64,000 bases of DNA from Patella vulgata (Eukaryota > Mollusca > Gastropoda > Patellidae): assembly GCF_932274485.2 (NCBI RefSeq), contig NC_065885.2, positions 33,803,062 through 33,867,061 of the forward strand. Reading direction: 5' to 3'. Both the position numbers and the translations under genes were made by a program. The notes under the pieces were generated by a model, which saw only the letters and a program-made list of their open reading frames with translations, was not told where the DNA came from and did not search any database. This document shows, piece by piece, positions 33,870 to 45,440 of this stretch. Positions within the stretch are counted from its first letter, which is position 1; each line of letters opens with the position of its first letter.

Positions 33870-35542
33870 ATACTTGGTTTCAACAAGCCAACAGTGAGGC
33901 TGATGTCCCCCGCCGAAATCCCCAAATAAATAGATGACACATATTAATTAATCGCACATCTATTTTTTTCCAAAGTATCAAGCAATCAAACTGATTATCA
34001 ACTATAAACTAAGTTTCATCACTCTCTATCAGATAGAATCAAAGTTATCTTGTCCCAAAGCAGGAAATTGCTTATCTCTGCTTAGCTTTAGCTCAATATG
34101 TTAATCATTGAACTCAGTCAAGACGAACATCTACATCAAGTTTAAACATTCTACCTCAATTAGAAGAAGAGTTTGACCAATCAACATGCTTATTGCTCGT
34201 TGGCCTAAGCAAAAAATTCTCATCATCGAACTTAGTCAAGGTATTGATGTAATGAACTATACACCAAGTTTCATCACTCTCACCAATCAAATTGCTTATC
34301 TCTGCTTACCCTAAGCAGAAAATGATCATCTTCGCACTCCATCAAGGCATTGACCTCATTAACCCCTACACCAAGGTTGAACATTCTAGCTCAATTAGAA
34401 GGAGGGTTATTGTGTTCCAAAGTCTTGGCCAATCAAATTGCTTATCGCTCTGCTTACCCTGAGCAGAAAATGCTCATCATCGAACTAAGTCAAGGTATTG
34501 ATGTAATGAAACTATACACCAAGTTTCATCACTCTCACTTAATTGGAACTAAAGTTATTGTGTCCCAAACAAAGCATCAACCAATCAAATTGCATATCTT
34601 TGCTTATCCTAAGCAGAAAATGCTTATCTTCACACTCCATCAAGGCATTGACCTAATAAACACCAACACCAAGTTTGAACATTCTAGCTCAATTAGAAGG
34701 AGGGTTATTGTGTTCCAAAGTCTCGGCCAATCAAATTGCTTATCGCTCTGCTTACCCTGAGCAGAAAATGCTCATTATCGAACTTAGTCAAGGTATTACT
34801 GTAATGAAACTATACACCAAGTTTCATCAATCTCACTTAATTAGAACTAAAGTTATCGTGTCCCAAAGCATCAACCAATCAAATTGCTTATCTCTGCTTA
34901 CCCTAAGCGGAAAATGCTCATCTTCGAACTCCATCAAGGCATTGACCTAATCAACACATACACCAAGTTTGAACATTCTAGCTCAATTAGGAAGAGAGTT
35001 ATCGTGCCCCAAAGTATCAACCAATCAAATTGCTTATCTCTGCTTACCCTAAGCGGAAAATGCTCATCTTCGAACTCCATCAAGGCATTGACCTAATAAA
35101 CACATACACCAAGTTTGAACATTCTAGCTCAATTAAAAGTTATCGTGTCCCAAAGCATCAACCAATCAAATTGCTTATCTCTGCTTACCCTAAGCGGAAA
35201 ATGCTCATCTTCGAACTCCATCAAGGCATTGACCTAATCAACACATACACCAAGTTTGAACATTCTAGCCCAATTAGGAAGAGAGTTATCGTGTCCCAAA
35301 GCATCAACCAATCAAATTGCTTATCTCTGCTTACCCTAAGCGGAAAATGCTCATCTTCGAACTCCATCAAGGCATTGACCTCATAAACACATACACCAAG
35401 TTTGAACATTCTAGCTCAATTAGGAAGAGAGTTATTGTGTCCCAAAAAGTGTGACGGACAGACAGACGGACGGACGGACAGACGGACGAACCCATTTTAA
35501 TAGTCCCCTGCTTTCTTCGAAAGGCGGGGGACAATAAAGATA
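33870..35542 (+). mobile_element. Tandem-core element C, copy 1 (TGTCCCCCGCC ends)
   Basis: The left edge reads CCAACAGTGAGGCTGATGTCCCCCGCC and the right edge GGCGGGGGACAATAAAG, an inverted repeat, with a GGACGGACAGACGG tract before it. The core is about ten units of 140-155 bp. Units of type A (CATCAAGGCATTGACCT, TTTGAACATTCTAGC) alternate with type B (GTCAAGGTATTGATGTAATG, TTTCATCACTCTCAC); the last four (about 34880-35430) are all type A and nearly identical. Open frames through it arise from the repeat and I do not treat them as genes. A second, inverted copy lies at 42808-43735. Confidence 0.8.
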
Positions 35543-35690
35543 TAAAGGTATACAGATTGAAGCCCTCACTGACTGAAATACAAAACCCTTGAACACACTG
35601 CAGAGATCTTGGTAGTTTATCTTCTTTGGCGATAGACAGTTGGTTCCGGAGACCAACTACAGTGATGACGAAATTGGTTTTATTTTAGGC

Positions 35691-38542
35691 CTACATGTCA
35701 TTTAGTGTTAAATCACCAGACAAATAATCTGCCAGGAACTGCACTACTGTAAACTTGTAGTCAATTGCATTCTCGACTGTTTCCTCTGGAGACCAGTAAG
35801 CCACTTTTAGATTTGGAATTTTGGCACGAGATAGAGCCCAGATAACTTTTCCATGATAAAAATGTTTTTGACCATCATCGGAATCATACCATATACGGTC
35901 TATAAACTTATCAGTGAGGACAGCAAGATCACTTATAACTGTCGATATAAATTGTTGCGTTTCACTGTCAAATGAGGATAACTTATCCGCGACTGTTGCT
36001 CCTTTTTCATAAATGTCCTTTAAGTTCCGTTCGATTTTCATACGGGCGCTTTTGTCAAATTTCTGCAACTTGTTCCTCACTCTATGGTCTTGTATTTTAG
36101 CAATATTTTCAGCCCTTTTTTTCCACAAATTTCTCTTTTGTCTTGCTCTGGTAATACTAAAATAGATGATGGATTTCTGTTGAGTTGATGTCTTACTGGC
36201 AAGCCATGACATGGTGTTGTTTTTGGCGGATTTCACTTTTCCATCTATAAAGCCTGTTGTAGCATTTGGAGCTCGTTTAAAATGATGGTCAGTGAGTCCC
36301 ATGATACGCTCTGCAAACATGTTGTGTGTAGGGGCAGACTTGGTTTGTTCCAAAAGAGCTGGTGAAGGGTTTGACAAATCACCACCGATGTAACACCAAT
36401 AATACCATCCACCAATGAACAGCTGATTTTTTTAAACTGTTCTTCTGCATAAAGACTTGAAAGGGGTTGACGGAGAGCTTGTAAAACACCATCATCAACT
36501 TCCAGTTCCCTGTCAAACACATCCTTTTTTACAGTCAACAAAGATAATGGGTTTTCCCTAAAATATCTCAAATTGGTTAAACAGGTATTCACCATAGGAT
36601 TTGTTTCAAGATTAGTAAGATTAGACTCGTTTGCATAAAATGTTACCATCCATGGTCCAGTAAGTAATTTTCCCAATACCCCTAAAACACGCAATTCTAA
36701 AACTATTGTAGTGTTTTGTAGATCTTTTAGTAATGCGCTGCAAAGAGTGGTCTGGTTATTGCACATTTTATCGAAGTATAAACATAGCTTATCATACAGG
36801 TGAATAACAACTCCAGCTAGATGAAAAATAATGTGAAAGCGATTTCCGACATATCTTACAATAACACCACACTTAAGGTCATGCTTTTTAAGAAATAACT
36901 TAAACCCATGTGGATCGCCTTTGCCCTGTTTGTAGCGCATTTTACTGATTCCGTACAAAAGATTAGCGGTACGACAGTCACTGCCGAAGGTATTGCTTTC
37001 GACAGAATTATCAGTGTCATAGGTTTTCAGCGACTCCCGACATTTTCGAGCAACACTCTCTAGAGGGTGGACATTACAGTTTAACGATAGAAGTTTGATA
37101 TCCAAGTCTCTCTCGAGTTCTCTCACCGTAGCAGCATTCACATTTACACGATCAGACATGGTATTTTTCAAATGACTTATTACTTTTTTTTCAGTCACCA
37201 CAGCACTTATATTGTGAAATGATGAGTATGTATGAACGATGTCATGGAGACTTTCCTTTACATGATTAGCATAATCTACTGCCTCACCACCAGGGAGAAC
37301 TGCCACCTGCATAACATAACCTGTGGGAGGCACAGTTCCAGTTGTTATATGGATTTCATTCACATGATCACCCGCTAGTGATGTAGCATCCCACGATATT
37401 GTTAGGTTATCATTATTAATTAGGATATCTCCCACCTGCAGGTCACTTATTACACCCAATTCATAAGAAAACTGGCTGATTGTTCCTGCACTTGCAAAAT
37501 TGGCAATAGATACATCAGCTAATTCTTCCAAAACATGGTTTATAACATTACTTGTTGTCTCTACAGGTACTTGGTTTTGTAGACAATAATAAGCTGCTCT
37601 ACGAAACTTATCGCTGTAGGTTTTGTCATCTTTTTTAGAACTTATAACATTACAAAAGGTTTTAGCCTCTTCAAATTTAAGTGAAAGATTTTCATGAGCT
37701 CTTTCCAGCTGAGACAATCTATTTTTGATGTCTGAATTTTCTTCTTGTAATTTTTTCAAACACGACTTAAATTTCGCTTTTTGTTTTTTTAACTTAGAAA
37801 CATCATTATAAACAGAAGTATTAGACAATGTATTGTTTAAACGTTTAATACATCGATCTTTTTTCACTAACTCAGCCTTCAAACCACGGACTTTAGCACG
37901 AAGTGAAGTCTCAATATTTTCTTTACGAGTCAAAGCCTGACACAATCTAATTTTTTCTGAACTTTGGGGTTTCACTATTTTCAGCTCAGCTAATAAATTC
38001 CGCCTTGATTTTGTTAGCTTTTTCACTGATGTTCTACGATGCACACAGCTTTTGCAGTCACTCTTTAGTTTTTTAGGAGATGGAGAACACTCCGAGTGAT
38101 AATTTACTCTCTTTAAAGAAGCTGGTTGAGGTGTAACAGTCAATGATGTTGGAGTTGCAGATGAAGTTGATGGCTGAGGAGAATTAAATTCGACTTCTGA
38201 AATAGTTGGTGTGACTTCTCCAACTGCAGGACGAGGACACTTTAAAGGTTCATTTAATAAATTTAAAATTGATGTCCAATTTCTCTGAGTGTTTTTTTTT
38301 AAACTGTCCAGTGATTGTACAGTTCGCTGAACAATAGTTTTCACACTATTAAAAGTGGCCAATCTAAAGTCATCTGTCAGCTGTTGTAGTTGACGTGCTG
38401 TGGCTGCACGGTCTTTTTTATTTTCACCATAAAGATAAACTAACAATCCCTTACATAAAGTATCTCGAATTAATTTAATTTCTCCATTTTCATCAATCAA
38501 GAGGTCTTCCTTAAAACTCTGAATAAGACCTGGTAAAGCCAT
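35691..38542 (-). pseudogene. Unrecognised RNase-H-like, probably transposase-like protein
   Basis: The coding start MALPGLIQSFKEDLL follows an acceptor (TTATTTCAG at 38548); a noncoding first exon ending in CTTGAAG|GTAAGT is likely at about 39187-39290. Numbering from MALP: a Ser/Pro-rich stretch (about 115-155), a CKSC motif (about 162), a long coiled coil (about 180-300), then a globular part with TISWDATS and HITT (Asp at about 385), NTMSDRVNVNAA (Asp about 464), CNVHPLE (about 489) and VGNRFHIIFHLAG (about 565). The spaced aspartates after a beta-strand-like context and the C-x-x-H resemble RNase-H-fold transposases, but I cannot place it in a named superfamily. The frame changes near 36380 and continues to 35691 through SAPTHNMFAERIMG and KSAKNNTMSWLA, for about 945 residues in all. 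It lies in an intron of the YqaJ gene, same strand. Confidence 0.6.
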
Positions 38543-38548
38543 TGATAA

Positions 38549-39759
38549 AGTCTGAAATAATAAAACAAAAATAAAATAAATTTTCCATTTATCTAACATT
38601 ATTGACATTAGCAATTAGAACAGTATTTTAGAACCTTATCATACATAAATATTTTCATAAATAATGAGAAATTATTTTAATTCATTTCTTGTGAACATAA
38701 AATAATTTTTTGTTAACTATATCAGCTTTGTTTACAAATCCACTGGGCTACATGTGCTCCTGTTGTGTTATTATTTACAAAGTCACGTGAACCAATCAAC
38801 AACCAGGATAACGAAATCACGCAGCATTCATCCAAATTTACAACTAAAATTAATCCATTAACATCGGAGCCAAGTGAACACAATATACCCCAAAAACATA
38901 TCAGTATGTTTAAAAACATATATAGCGATGGTTATAATATACTAATATGAGTAAATAACAACAATAGAACACTCCGCATAGCAGTTTCTGCAATGGCGAA
39001 AATTGAAAAAAATCACGTCAGCCGAGGCGGACCACCTGGACAGAGGCCCTTATTAAACAATCTGCGCATCAGTTTACAACCATGAAAATTGGGATACAAG
39101 TAGAAAAGACATAACATGAGGTGTGCAGACCATGCTCAATGATGTGTGTGCATTTTAAGGATAAAAATAATTATATTGAAACTTACCTTCAAGTTCGGAA
39201 ACCGCTAAAATCCAAAATAATTCACAGATCTGAAAAAAAATTTCCCGGCTAAACCGCCATTAAAAATTTTATCACGTAGAACGAAACATCGCGAGATTTT
39301 TAAAAAAAACGCGAGATTTATGATAAATTGAAAACATCAACTCCCCAATGCCTCTTGTAATACGCGCTGCTATGACGTAACGTTTTTTGATTCCGGCTGA
39401 CTGTTGAAATAGTGACGTGCCTATTAAAGGCTATAGGCCTAGATAGATAAGATAGGCTAAGGCCTAGCTCGAGTAGCTACGACCTGTGTGAAAATCAATA
39501 AATTACACTACCGACAATGTGAGTAATGCCAAATCAGTACCTATACCTACGGGTGTAATTTGTTTGTTTCTAAATGCCGACGAATGAACGTCCGAACCGC
39601 TTATAAACTTGAAAGTGGGTCGCAGGTTTGGAAGCCATAGATGATAGATAATAACAACTTATTATCTATGGTGAAGCGCACGAACATAAGGCAGTCGCTG
39701 AAATGGGAACGGGGCTTAATTAGGTTATTATAGGCTAATGTTTACTCGATGACACTTAC
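38549..39759. other. Upstream region of the nested gene, distal YqaJ intron
   Basis: It contains the presumed first exon and promoter of the 35.7-38.5 kb gene near 39187-39300 and the GT donor of the SAP exon at 39759. I could not find terminal repeats or a target duplication that would delimit a separate element. AGGCCTA-rich sequence resumes at about 39440. Confidence 0.4.
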
Positions 39760-39888
39760 CTCTCAATAAGTGCCTATTTTCTGCCCGTTGTCCTTGCACC
39801 TCGTTTAGCTAACTCGTCTTTCAATTTTCCAACAGTAAATCGACCGTAATTATTTTCCGCCATGATTTTGCCGTCTGCTGTGAAAGAA

Positions 39889-39942
39889 TAACCCATAATC
39901 CAGTGGCGCCACCTGAGAATCAGTGCGCGAGCGGACAACCCC
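39889..39942 (-). repeat. Right terminal inverted repeat of the ISL2EU element
   Basis: Inverted, it reads GGGGTTGTCCGCTCGCG then AGGTGGCGCC and GGATTATGGGTTAT. It pairs with the left end at 24709-24762 with a few mismatches and a 3-base length difference. Confidence 0.85.
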
Positions 39943-40051
39943 ATTAACTTATACCATAGCTAATATTCTGGCAATGGAGAATAATTAATCAAAACCATAA
40001 TAATTACATAGATGTTCCTTAGCACAAATCCCTGACCTCCATATTACTACA
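39943..40051 (+). repeat. R1 repeat copy 3, right part
   Basis: It resumes ATTAACTTATACCATAGC and ends CCATATTACTACA, exactly the tail of R1 copy 2. Together with 24234-24708 it is one R1 copy split by the ISL2EU insertion. Confidence 0.85.
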
Positions 40052-41459
40052 TGCGTTTCAGCCCCATTTGTAACAAGGGACTCGAAAAACGAGGCTAGAC
40101 ATATTCCACATGTCATGTCAAACGATGACGCCAATGACGTCATTGGATGACGCCATATTCTTACCTGGAGAGCATGCGCAATAAATATTATGTAGACTGG
40201 AATAACCAGACGCTAGAAATTGTCATTCGATTGGGACTTCTGGCTTATTTCGCCGGACATAACTGATTTGAAATTAGAGTAAAAAACGGAAACGATTGAA
40301 TATAAATCAGATTATCATATTACATTATTTTATGCGTTGCGACCCATTTGTGTCAATTTCTAGGTCCCAAATATTAGCGATTTAGCTCCTTTAACTCGCT
40401 TTTTCTGAAAACTTCCTTTTCTGACTTGTTAAATTTCAAACTGTTATAGCTCAGTCAATTTTTGTCCGATTCAAACCAACCATACATCATTTTGAAGGTA
40501 TTGGGGTGGAGAATGTGAAAAAAAACCAATAACTTAATTTGTAAAATTTCCTCACTGTGACTCTTTTATTCAACTTACCATATCCAAAAATAGTTACGTT
40601 TTGATGAATATTAATGGAACTGCTTGTTACAGACGTAGTGTCTAACACAAGCAGTGCCAATATCTCACGTCGTATCGTCTGCGTAATCATTAAAGAGTTA
40701 ATAATAAGCTGATAATCAACTTAATTTCAATTGAACACGAGGATAAACAACTATGTACATCCTCATTCTTGTCAGTAAGTTTATGTGTAATGTATTACAA
40801 TGTGACATCTTGCCATTAAACAACTTACTTTATTGTACCAGAACATTAATATAGTTCAAAACGGATCCGGACAAAAGTTGCGAAAACTTACCGACCCCAT
40901 CTCCACATAAATTGTTATTGATAGTTATAATAGTACAATTGTTAAGAAAAGAAAATGGACGTTATGGATGATATAGTAAATAGTTAAAAATCCCATTAGT
41001 TGTGTGAGTCAGTATTCTGTAGTAATATGTTGTATAGCAGACGCTTAATTGTACCGGTCATGTGATATTCAATTGTTTGTTGCGGAACTATTACAAATAC
41101 TCTTGATTCTGCCAACACAAAATGACGTTGGAAGTTGGGTATTTATTAAAAAGAACGGAAGGTTTCATAGACAACGGCTTATTAGTCGACGAACAAAAGA
41201 TTTCATTTTGGCAGTAAAAGTGTCTTGGCTTCCGGTGGTAATCAAGCACGGCCTGCAGAGGTTTGCAATACTTCGCTTGTACAACCTCCAGAGCAATTCG
41301 ATTTTAACAATGTTCTGAGTTGTCCCATATGGATCAGACGTTTTAACACATACAGAGTGGCTTCGGGTCTTGCCATATAGCCTAATGATCAACAAGTTAA
41401 TATGCTAATCTACAGATTATGAAATTGTCAAACCCGTAAGAACATCATATTTGAACGAG
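40052..41459. other. Stretch without a recognised gene
   Basis: AT-rich, no motif that I can support. The 89-codon frame at 41049 and the 76-codon frame opposite overlap and neither shows a known pattern. Confidence 0.35.
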
Positions 41460-42807
41460 CCAAATCTAACCAAAGATGTCAACATTAGGGAGCGTCTCCT
41501 CTCACTGAATTTGGTCCTCCTCGTGATGAACGTATTCCAGATCGGAGTGTGGTTGGTATAACGGATGCTAAGTTGTCAAAGAAACTACAGCTGGATCCTG
41601 TCCTAACATTACAGGCTGCAATTGATACTGATACTGTTAAACAACACGAAGCAGTTATTTCTCAAACCAAGGATATTCGTCAGGAACCTATAGAAGATTT
41701 ACATGGAATAAAGGCTATTAGCCAATTTAAGACGAAGCCTAGTGGCCAAGAAAAACAACGTCTACAGAAATCTACCCAATTTTTTCAAGCTCAACAGCAG
41801 AAACTTCTAGCTGATAAAGAGATTTCCAGTTGTCATCGTTGCGGCGGTGATTGTCCAGCTCACCAAAGCACTTGTAGAAAATGCCATAAAGTCGGACATT
41901 GGTAGTAAGCGAGTGTCAGACACCCCACCAGGAATGCTCTTTATTGGTGTTGCTTCATATTCCAATGATAATGTTTCAAATTTCACTATTAGAATTTATA
42001 CAGGTGCAGAAGTCACATTGATATCGCAGACTGATTTTGATTCTGTTAAAAGTAGAACTCCTAACCTAAAGTTACGACCTCCTGAGAAAATATTGTATGG
42101 TCCTTGTAATAACCGCTTACATGTTCTAGCTACAGTTAGAGGTACATGCTCAATTAATGATGTAAGTAAGGTGCCGAATATTTATGTTGTTGATAATCTT
42201 AGTTATCCATTATTAGGCAACCCTGCACTTTTAGGTTTTAATTTGTAACAGTTGGCTGATTTAACTCCTTCTACTATGGATATTGATAGTGTAAATTGTA
42301 ATCAGAAGTTAACTTATGTCCAGCAATATCATAAATTGTTTAAAGAGTTAGGCCCTCTTGAAGGTGAATATAACATTCGTTTAAAGCCTGATGCTAAACT
42401 TTACTCTGTTACTACATCAACAGTTGTCAAATTGGCTCAATACAATAAACTCAAAGAATAACATCTGTGTTTAGAACGTAGTGGAGTTATTTATAGAGTA
42501 AACAGCCAAATGGCTATTGTTTTGCTATAGTACCTTATAATACCTATCATTTTAAGGAATTTGCAAATTTACCACGTAAATCTTCTGATGGTAAGGCATT
42601 ATTAGCTTGAAACAGTAAAGGAGAGAGAGAGTATAGAGAAAAATCTAAATTAAATGTCGATACTCATCATAAAATTCTCTCTTAAAAGAACTAAAATCGC
42701 ATTGTAATGTCTTTATAAAGGATGAAAAGATTGATGGTTTTGTAATTAGGAAATGTGCAAATTCTCCAAGATCATATATCACTGAGACCACTTGTGGTAA
42801 AATTAGT
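41460..42807 (+). mobile_element. LTR-retrotransposon fossil (gag-pol remnant)
   Basis: In order I see a gag nucleocapsid-type zinc knuckle region (CHRCGGDC near 41830), an aspartic-protease-like segment (TGAEVTLIS near 42003), a short piece of reverse transcriptase N-terminus (near 42300-42460) and, after a large internal loss, a segment resembling the C-terminal end of pol near 42700-42790. This order suits the Ty3/Gypsy group. No LTRs are recognised. It is old and broken, with several breaks and most of pol missing, and its end is cut by the tandem-core element at 42808. Confidence 0.65.
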
Positions 42808-43735
42808 TCGTCTGTCTGTCTGTCTGTCCGTCACACTTTTTGGGACACAATAACTCTCCTTCTAATTGAGGTAAAATGTTCAAACTTGGCGCAGGTGTTT
42901 ATTAGGTCAATGCCTTGATGGAGTATGAAGATGAGCATTTTCTGCTTAGGGTAAGTAGAGATAAGCAATTGGATTGGTTGATGCTTTGGGACACGATAAC
43001 TTTAGTTCCAATTAAGTGAAAGTGATGAAACTTGGTGTATAGTTTCATTACATCAATACCTTGACTAAGGTCGATATTGAGCATTTTCTGCTGAGGGTAA
43101 GCAGAACGATAAGCAATTTGATTGGCCGAGACTTTGGAACACAATAACTCTCCTTCTAATTGAGCTAGAATGTTCAAACGTGGTGTAGGTGTTTATGAGG
43201 TCAATGTCTTGATAGAGTGCGAAGATGAGCATTTTCTGCTTAGGTTTAGTAGAGATAAGCAATTTGATTGGTTGATGCTTTGGGACATGATAACTTTAGT
43301 TCTAATTAAGTGAGAGTGACGAAACTTGGTGTATACTTTCATTACATCAATACCTTGCCTAAGTTCGATGATGAGAATTGTCTGCTTATAGGCTAAGGAG
43401 CAATAAGCATTTTGATTGGTCAAGACTTTGGAACATAACAACTCTGCTTCTAACTTGATGTTGATGTTCGTCTTGACCGAATTCAATGATTAACATATCG
43501 AGCTAAAGCTAAACAGAGATAAGCAATTTCCTTGGTCGATGCTTTGGGACAAGATAACTTTGATTCTATCTGATAGAGAGTGATGAAACTTAGTGTATAG
43601 TTGATAATCAGTTTGATTGCTCGATACTTTTGAAAAAAATAGATGTGCGATTAATTAATATGTGTCATCTATTTATTTGGGGATTTCGGCGGGGGACATC
43701 AGCCTCACTGTTGGCTTGTTGTCTTGAATCTCTCA
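42808..43735 (-). mobile_element. Tandem-core element C, copy 2 (inverted)
   Basis: It is the reverse complement of the family at 33870-35542, starting with GTTCGTCTGTCTGTC and ending GGCGGGGGACATCAGCCTCACTG followed by TTGGCTTGTTG. It has about five core units that alternate A and B, and lacks the expanded run of A units. It abuts the retrotransposon fossil. Confidence 0.8.
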
Positions 43736-45029
43736 GACAATTTCTTTTTAAACGTTTTGATATTTTCTGTTTTCTTTGTTGATTAATCTTATCAGTTCCA
43801 GTCTCGAATTATTGATGGTAGGGGCCAATTTTTATATCAGGAAGTTCAACAGTAGGATGTGGAAATATCGCCATTATTTCGTAAGTTGTATCTATGTGTA
43901 TTGCTTCCAAGGGCATGAATATTATCGGTTTTGAAGTTCGTTATTGTTTAACATTTAATACAGGGTGGGAAGTCCGGCGGACTCAAATTGAAATTATTCA
44001 GAGTGTTGGTTGGAAAATGTTTTAGAGTGGCTGACAAACAAATTGTAATATATCGAAAAATATTTATCAATAGATTGAATTTGGAGTAAAATATAGATTG
44101 TAAACAGTGGCTTCAAGTTCGTATCACTTTTATGTGGTCATTTTATGTGCCCTTTTAGTAACCACCTAAACGTACATTTTCACCGTAAATCTGAGGTATC
44201 TATCTAATCTTAGGTTGATTGACATTTCAGAGAGAAAACCTCCTCTGACTTTCTGCAAATTTCATTAATTATGGATTCAGCTGAGCAGTTATTATTATTA
44301 AGGTCCCTTCTCTGGTTATCTCAAGTGTAAGGAAGAAATGTTTGGTTTAATTGTCTCTCGAAGCTCAACAGCATTTTAACGGACATAACTTTATACTTTT
44401 CAAAAATTCGTACAAGAAAATTAATTTGTTTGTCAATAGCGCACCCGCCCAAAGTATTGCAATGAAAGACCAACAAGCAAACATAAGCTGTAGATATGCA
44501 TATTTTAAATGTGATCATATCCAAAATTTGTATGATAAACAATTTTATACGCTAGATAATTTATAAACAGGTAATTAACAAGTGTGTGTTAATTTTGAGA
44601 TTTGGTTTGTTTGTTTCATTTACTAAGAGCATTGCCTATGTGGGGACTAGGTTGGTTCATTTTATGAAGCGCACTTGTGAAGGTTTACAAATTATGTAAT
44701 ACGTGTAATGGTTTCGGCAATAACTAAAATGGTGCATTGATTGTAGCGCAACATCTCACAGGTCTTTGTCAGTTTATCAATAGGAATGGAATTCCGGACC
44801 GTACATGTAGATGATGAACTCGTGGAATTTAATAACTACACCAATACATCGGTGTAGTTATCACTAAAACACATTACTTGAAGAAATATGATCATAATTA
44901 CCTTATAGATATTTATCAGCTGTAATATAATGATAACCATCATTACAGTTTTGACACTGAGAGACATTATAATGAGATAAAGTTAATCATAATATATTAT
45001 ATTTTGTTCCGGTGAAATTTATTTTTTCT
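43736..45029. other. Stretch without a recognised gene
   Basis: No supported coding region. A small hairpin, AACTACACC...GGTGTAGTT, lies at 44831-44858. Confidence 0.4.
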
Positions 45030-45440
45030 TCATAAAGCACTGGACGTATAATGCCGTCGCCCCTGTCCGTCCGTCCACAATTTGTTTCTGGACACTCTAC
45101 AGGTCACAATTTTTATTCGATTTTGACGAAATATAGGTTTATCTCCCAAAAATCTGGGTTTCTGTCGTCGATATTGGCATACCGGACCATAACTTCATGG
45201 ATTATGGCCCCTGATTGTTCGAAAAATCACGTTTTTAGCTTGCCGACACTCTAGAGGTCACAATTTTTATCTGATTTTGATGAATCTTGAAATGCATGTT
45301 TATAACCGAAAGATCTTGGTTCCTTTCGATATTTGGGCATATCGGATTGTAACGTCCTAAATTATGGCCACTGATTGTACAAAAAATCGCGTTTTTAGCT
45401 TTTGGTCCCTCTAAATGTCACAATTATGTTTATATCACAA
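45030..45440 (+). repeat. Tandem-core repeat, GAAAAATCGCG family, with ATGCCGTCGCCCC terminus
   Basis: It starts GGACGTATAATGCCGTCGCC then CCTGTCCGTCCGTCC, and contains about two core units with GATTTTGATGAATCTTGAAA, AAGATCTTGGTTCC and AAAAAATCGCG. The terminus recurs, inverted, at 59041-59062 and 61735-61760. Confidence 0.75.

Larger units (their letters stand above)
30220..39863 (-). pseudogene. SAP-SWIM-YqaJ nuclease gene of the ISL2EU element
   Basis: Four minus-strand exons can be read. Exon 39863-39760 starts ATG 80 bp from the right end and encodes a SAP DNA-binding motif (FTVGKLKDELAKRGARTTG). Exon 32737-32416 reads LPEYTIPQWPSSGFRQL and QIDGYFKYRMV. Exon 31977-31757 carries a SWIM zinc-finger half, CPAGKGPHGTCKHLAAVL. 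Exon 31212-30220 is the YqaJ exonuclease-like domain, with RLTASRFGDVMH, YLGATPDGVI, IIEIKCPY and YYSQVQGQLYL; the D and E/K residues are the typical nuclease active site. Splice sites are GT/AG except that the 32737 acceptor reads AAG. It is broken by an in-frame TAG in the SAP exon (after GARTTGRK), an extra base and a stop in the SWIM exon, and a 103-bp duplication in the YqaJ exon. The first intron is 7 kb because of nested inserts. Its role is likely DNA-end processing during transposition, by inference. Confidence 0.85.
24709..39942. mobile_element. 15.2-kb ISL2EU-type DNA transposon
   Basis: The element splits R1 copy 3; the uninterrupted R1 reads CAGAATTAAC, and here CAGAAT precedes GGGGTT and CCCC precedes ATTAAC, giving a 2-bp AT target duplication (24707-24708 and 39943-39944). 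Both ends start GGGGTT and share AGGTGGCGC then ATTATGGGTTAT about 25-28 bp in. It encodes two convergent genes, a THAP plus DDE_4 transposase and a SAP-SWIM-YqaJ protein. An AT duplication together with a THAP transposase and a YqaJ exonuclease is what I know of the ISL2EU group. Nested inserts (hAT, MITE D twice, a tandem-core element and possibly another gene-bearing element) account for its size. The core without them would be several kb. Confidence 0.87.

Noticed and set aside
34350-35386. Several overlapping open frames of 70-136 codons with recurring peptide text
   Set aside because: They lie wholly in the tandem core of element C; the peptides repeat because the DNA does, and the frames change from unit to unit.
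42902-43486. Minus-strand frames with the same peptide text
   Set aside because: Same tandem-core repeat in inverted copy, not a conserved protein.
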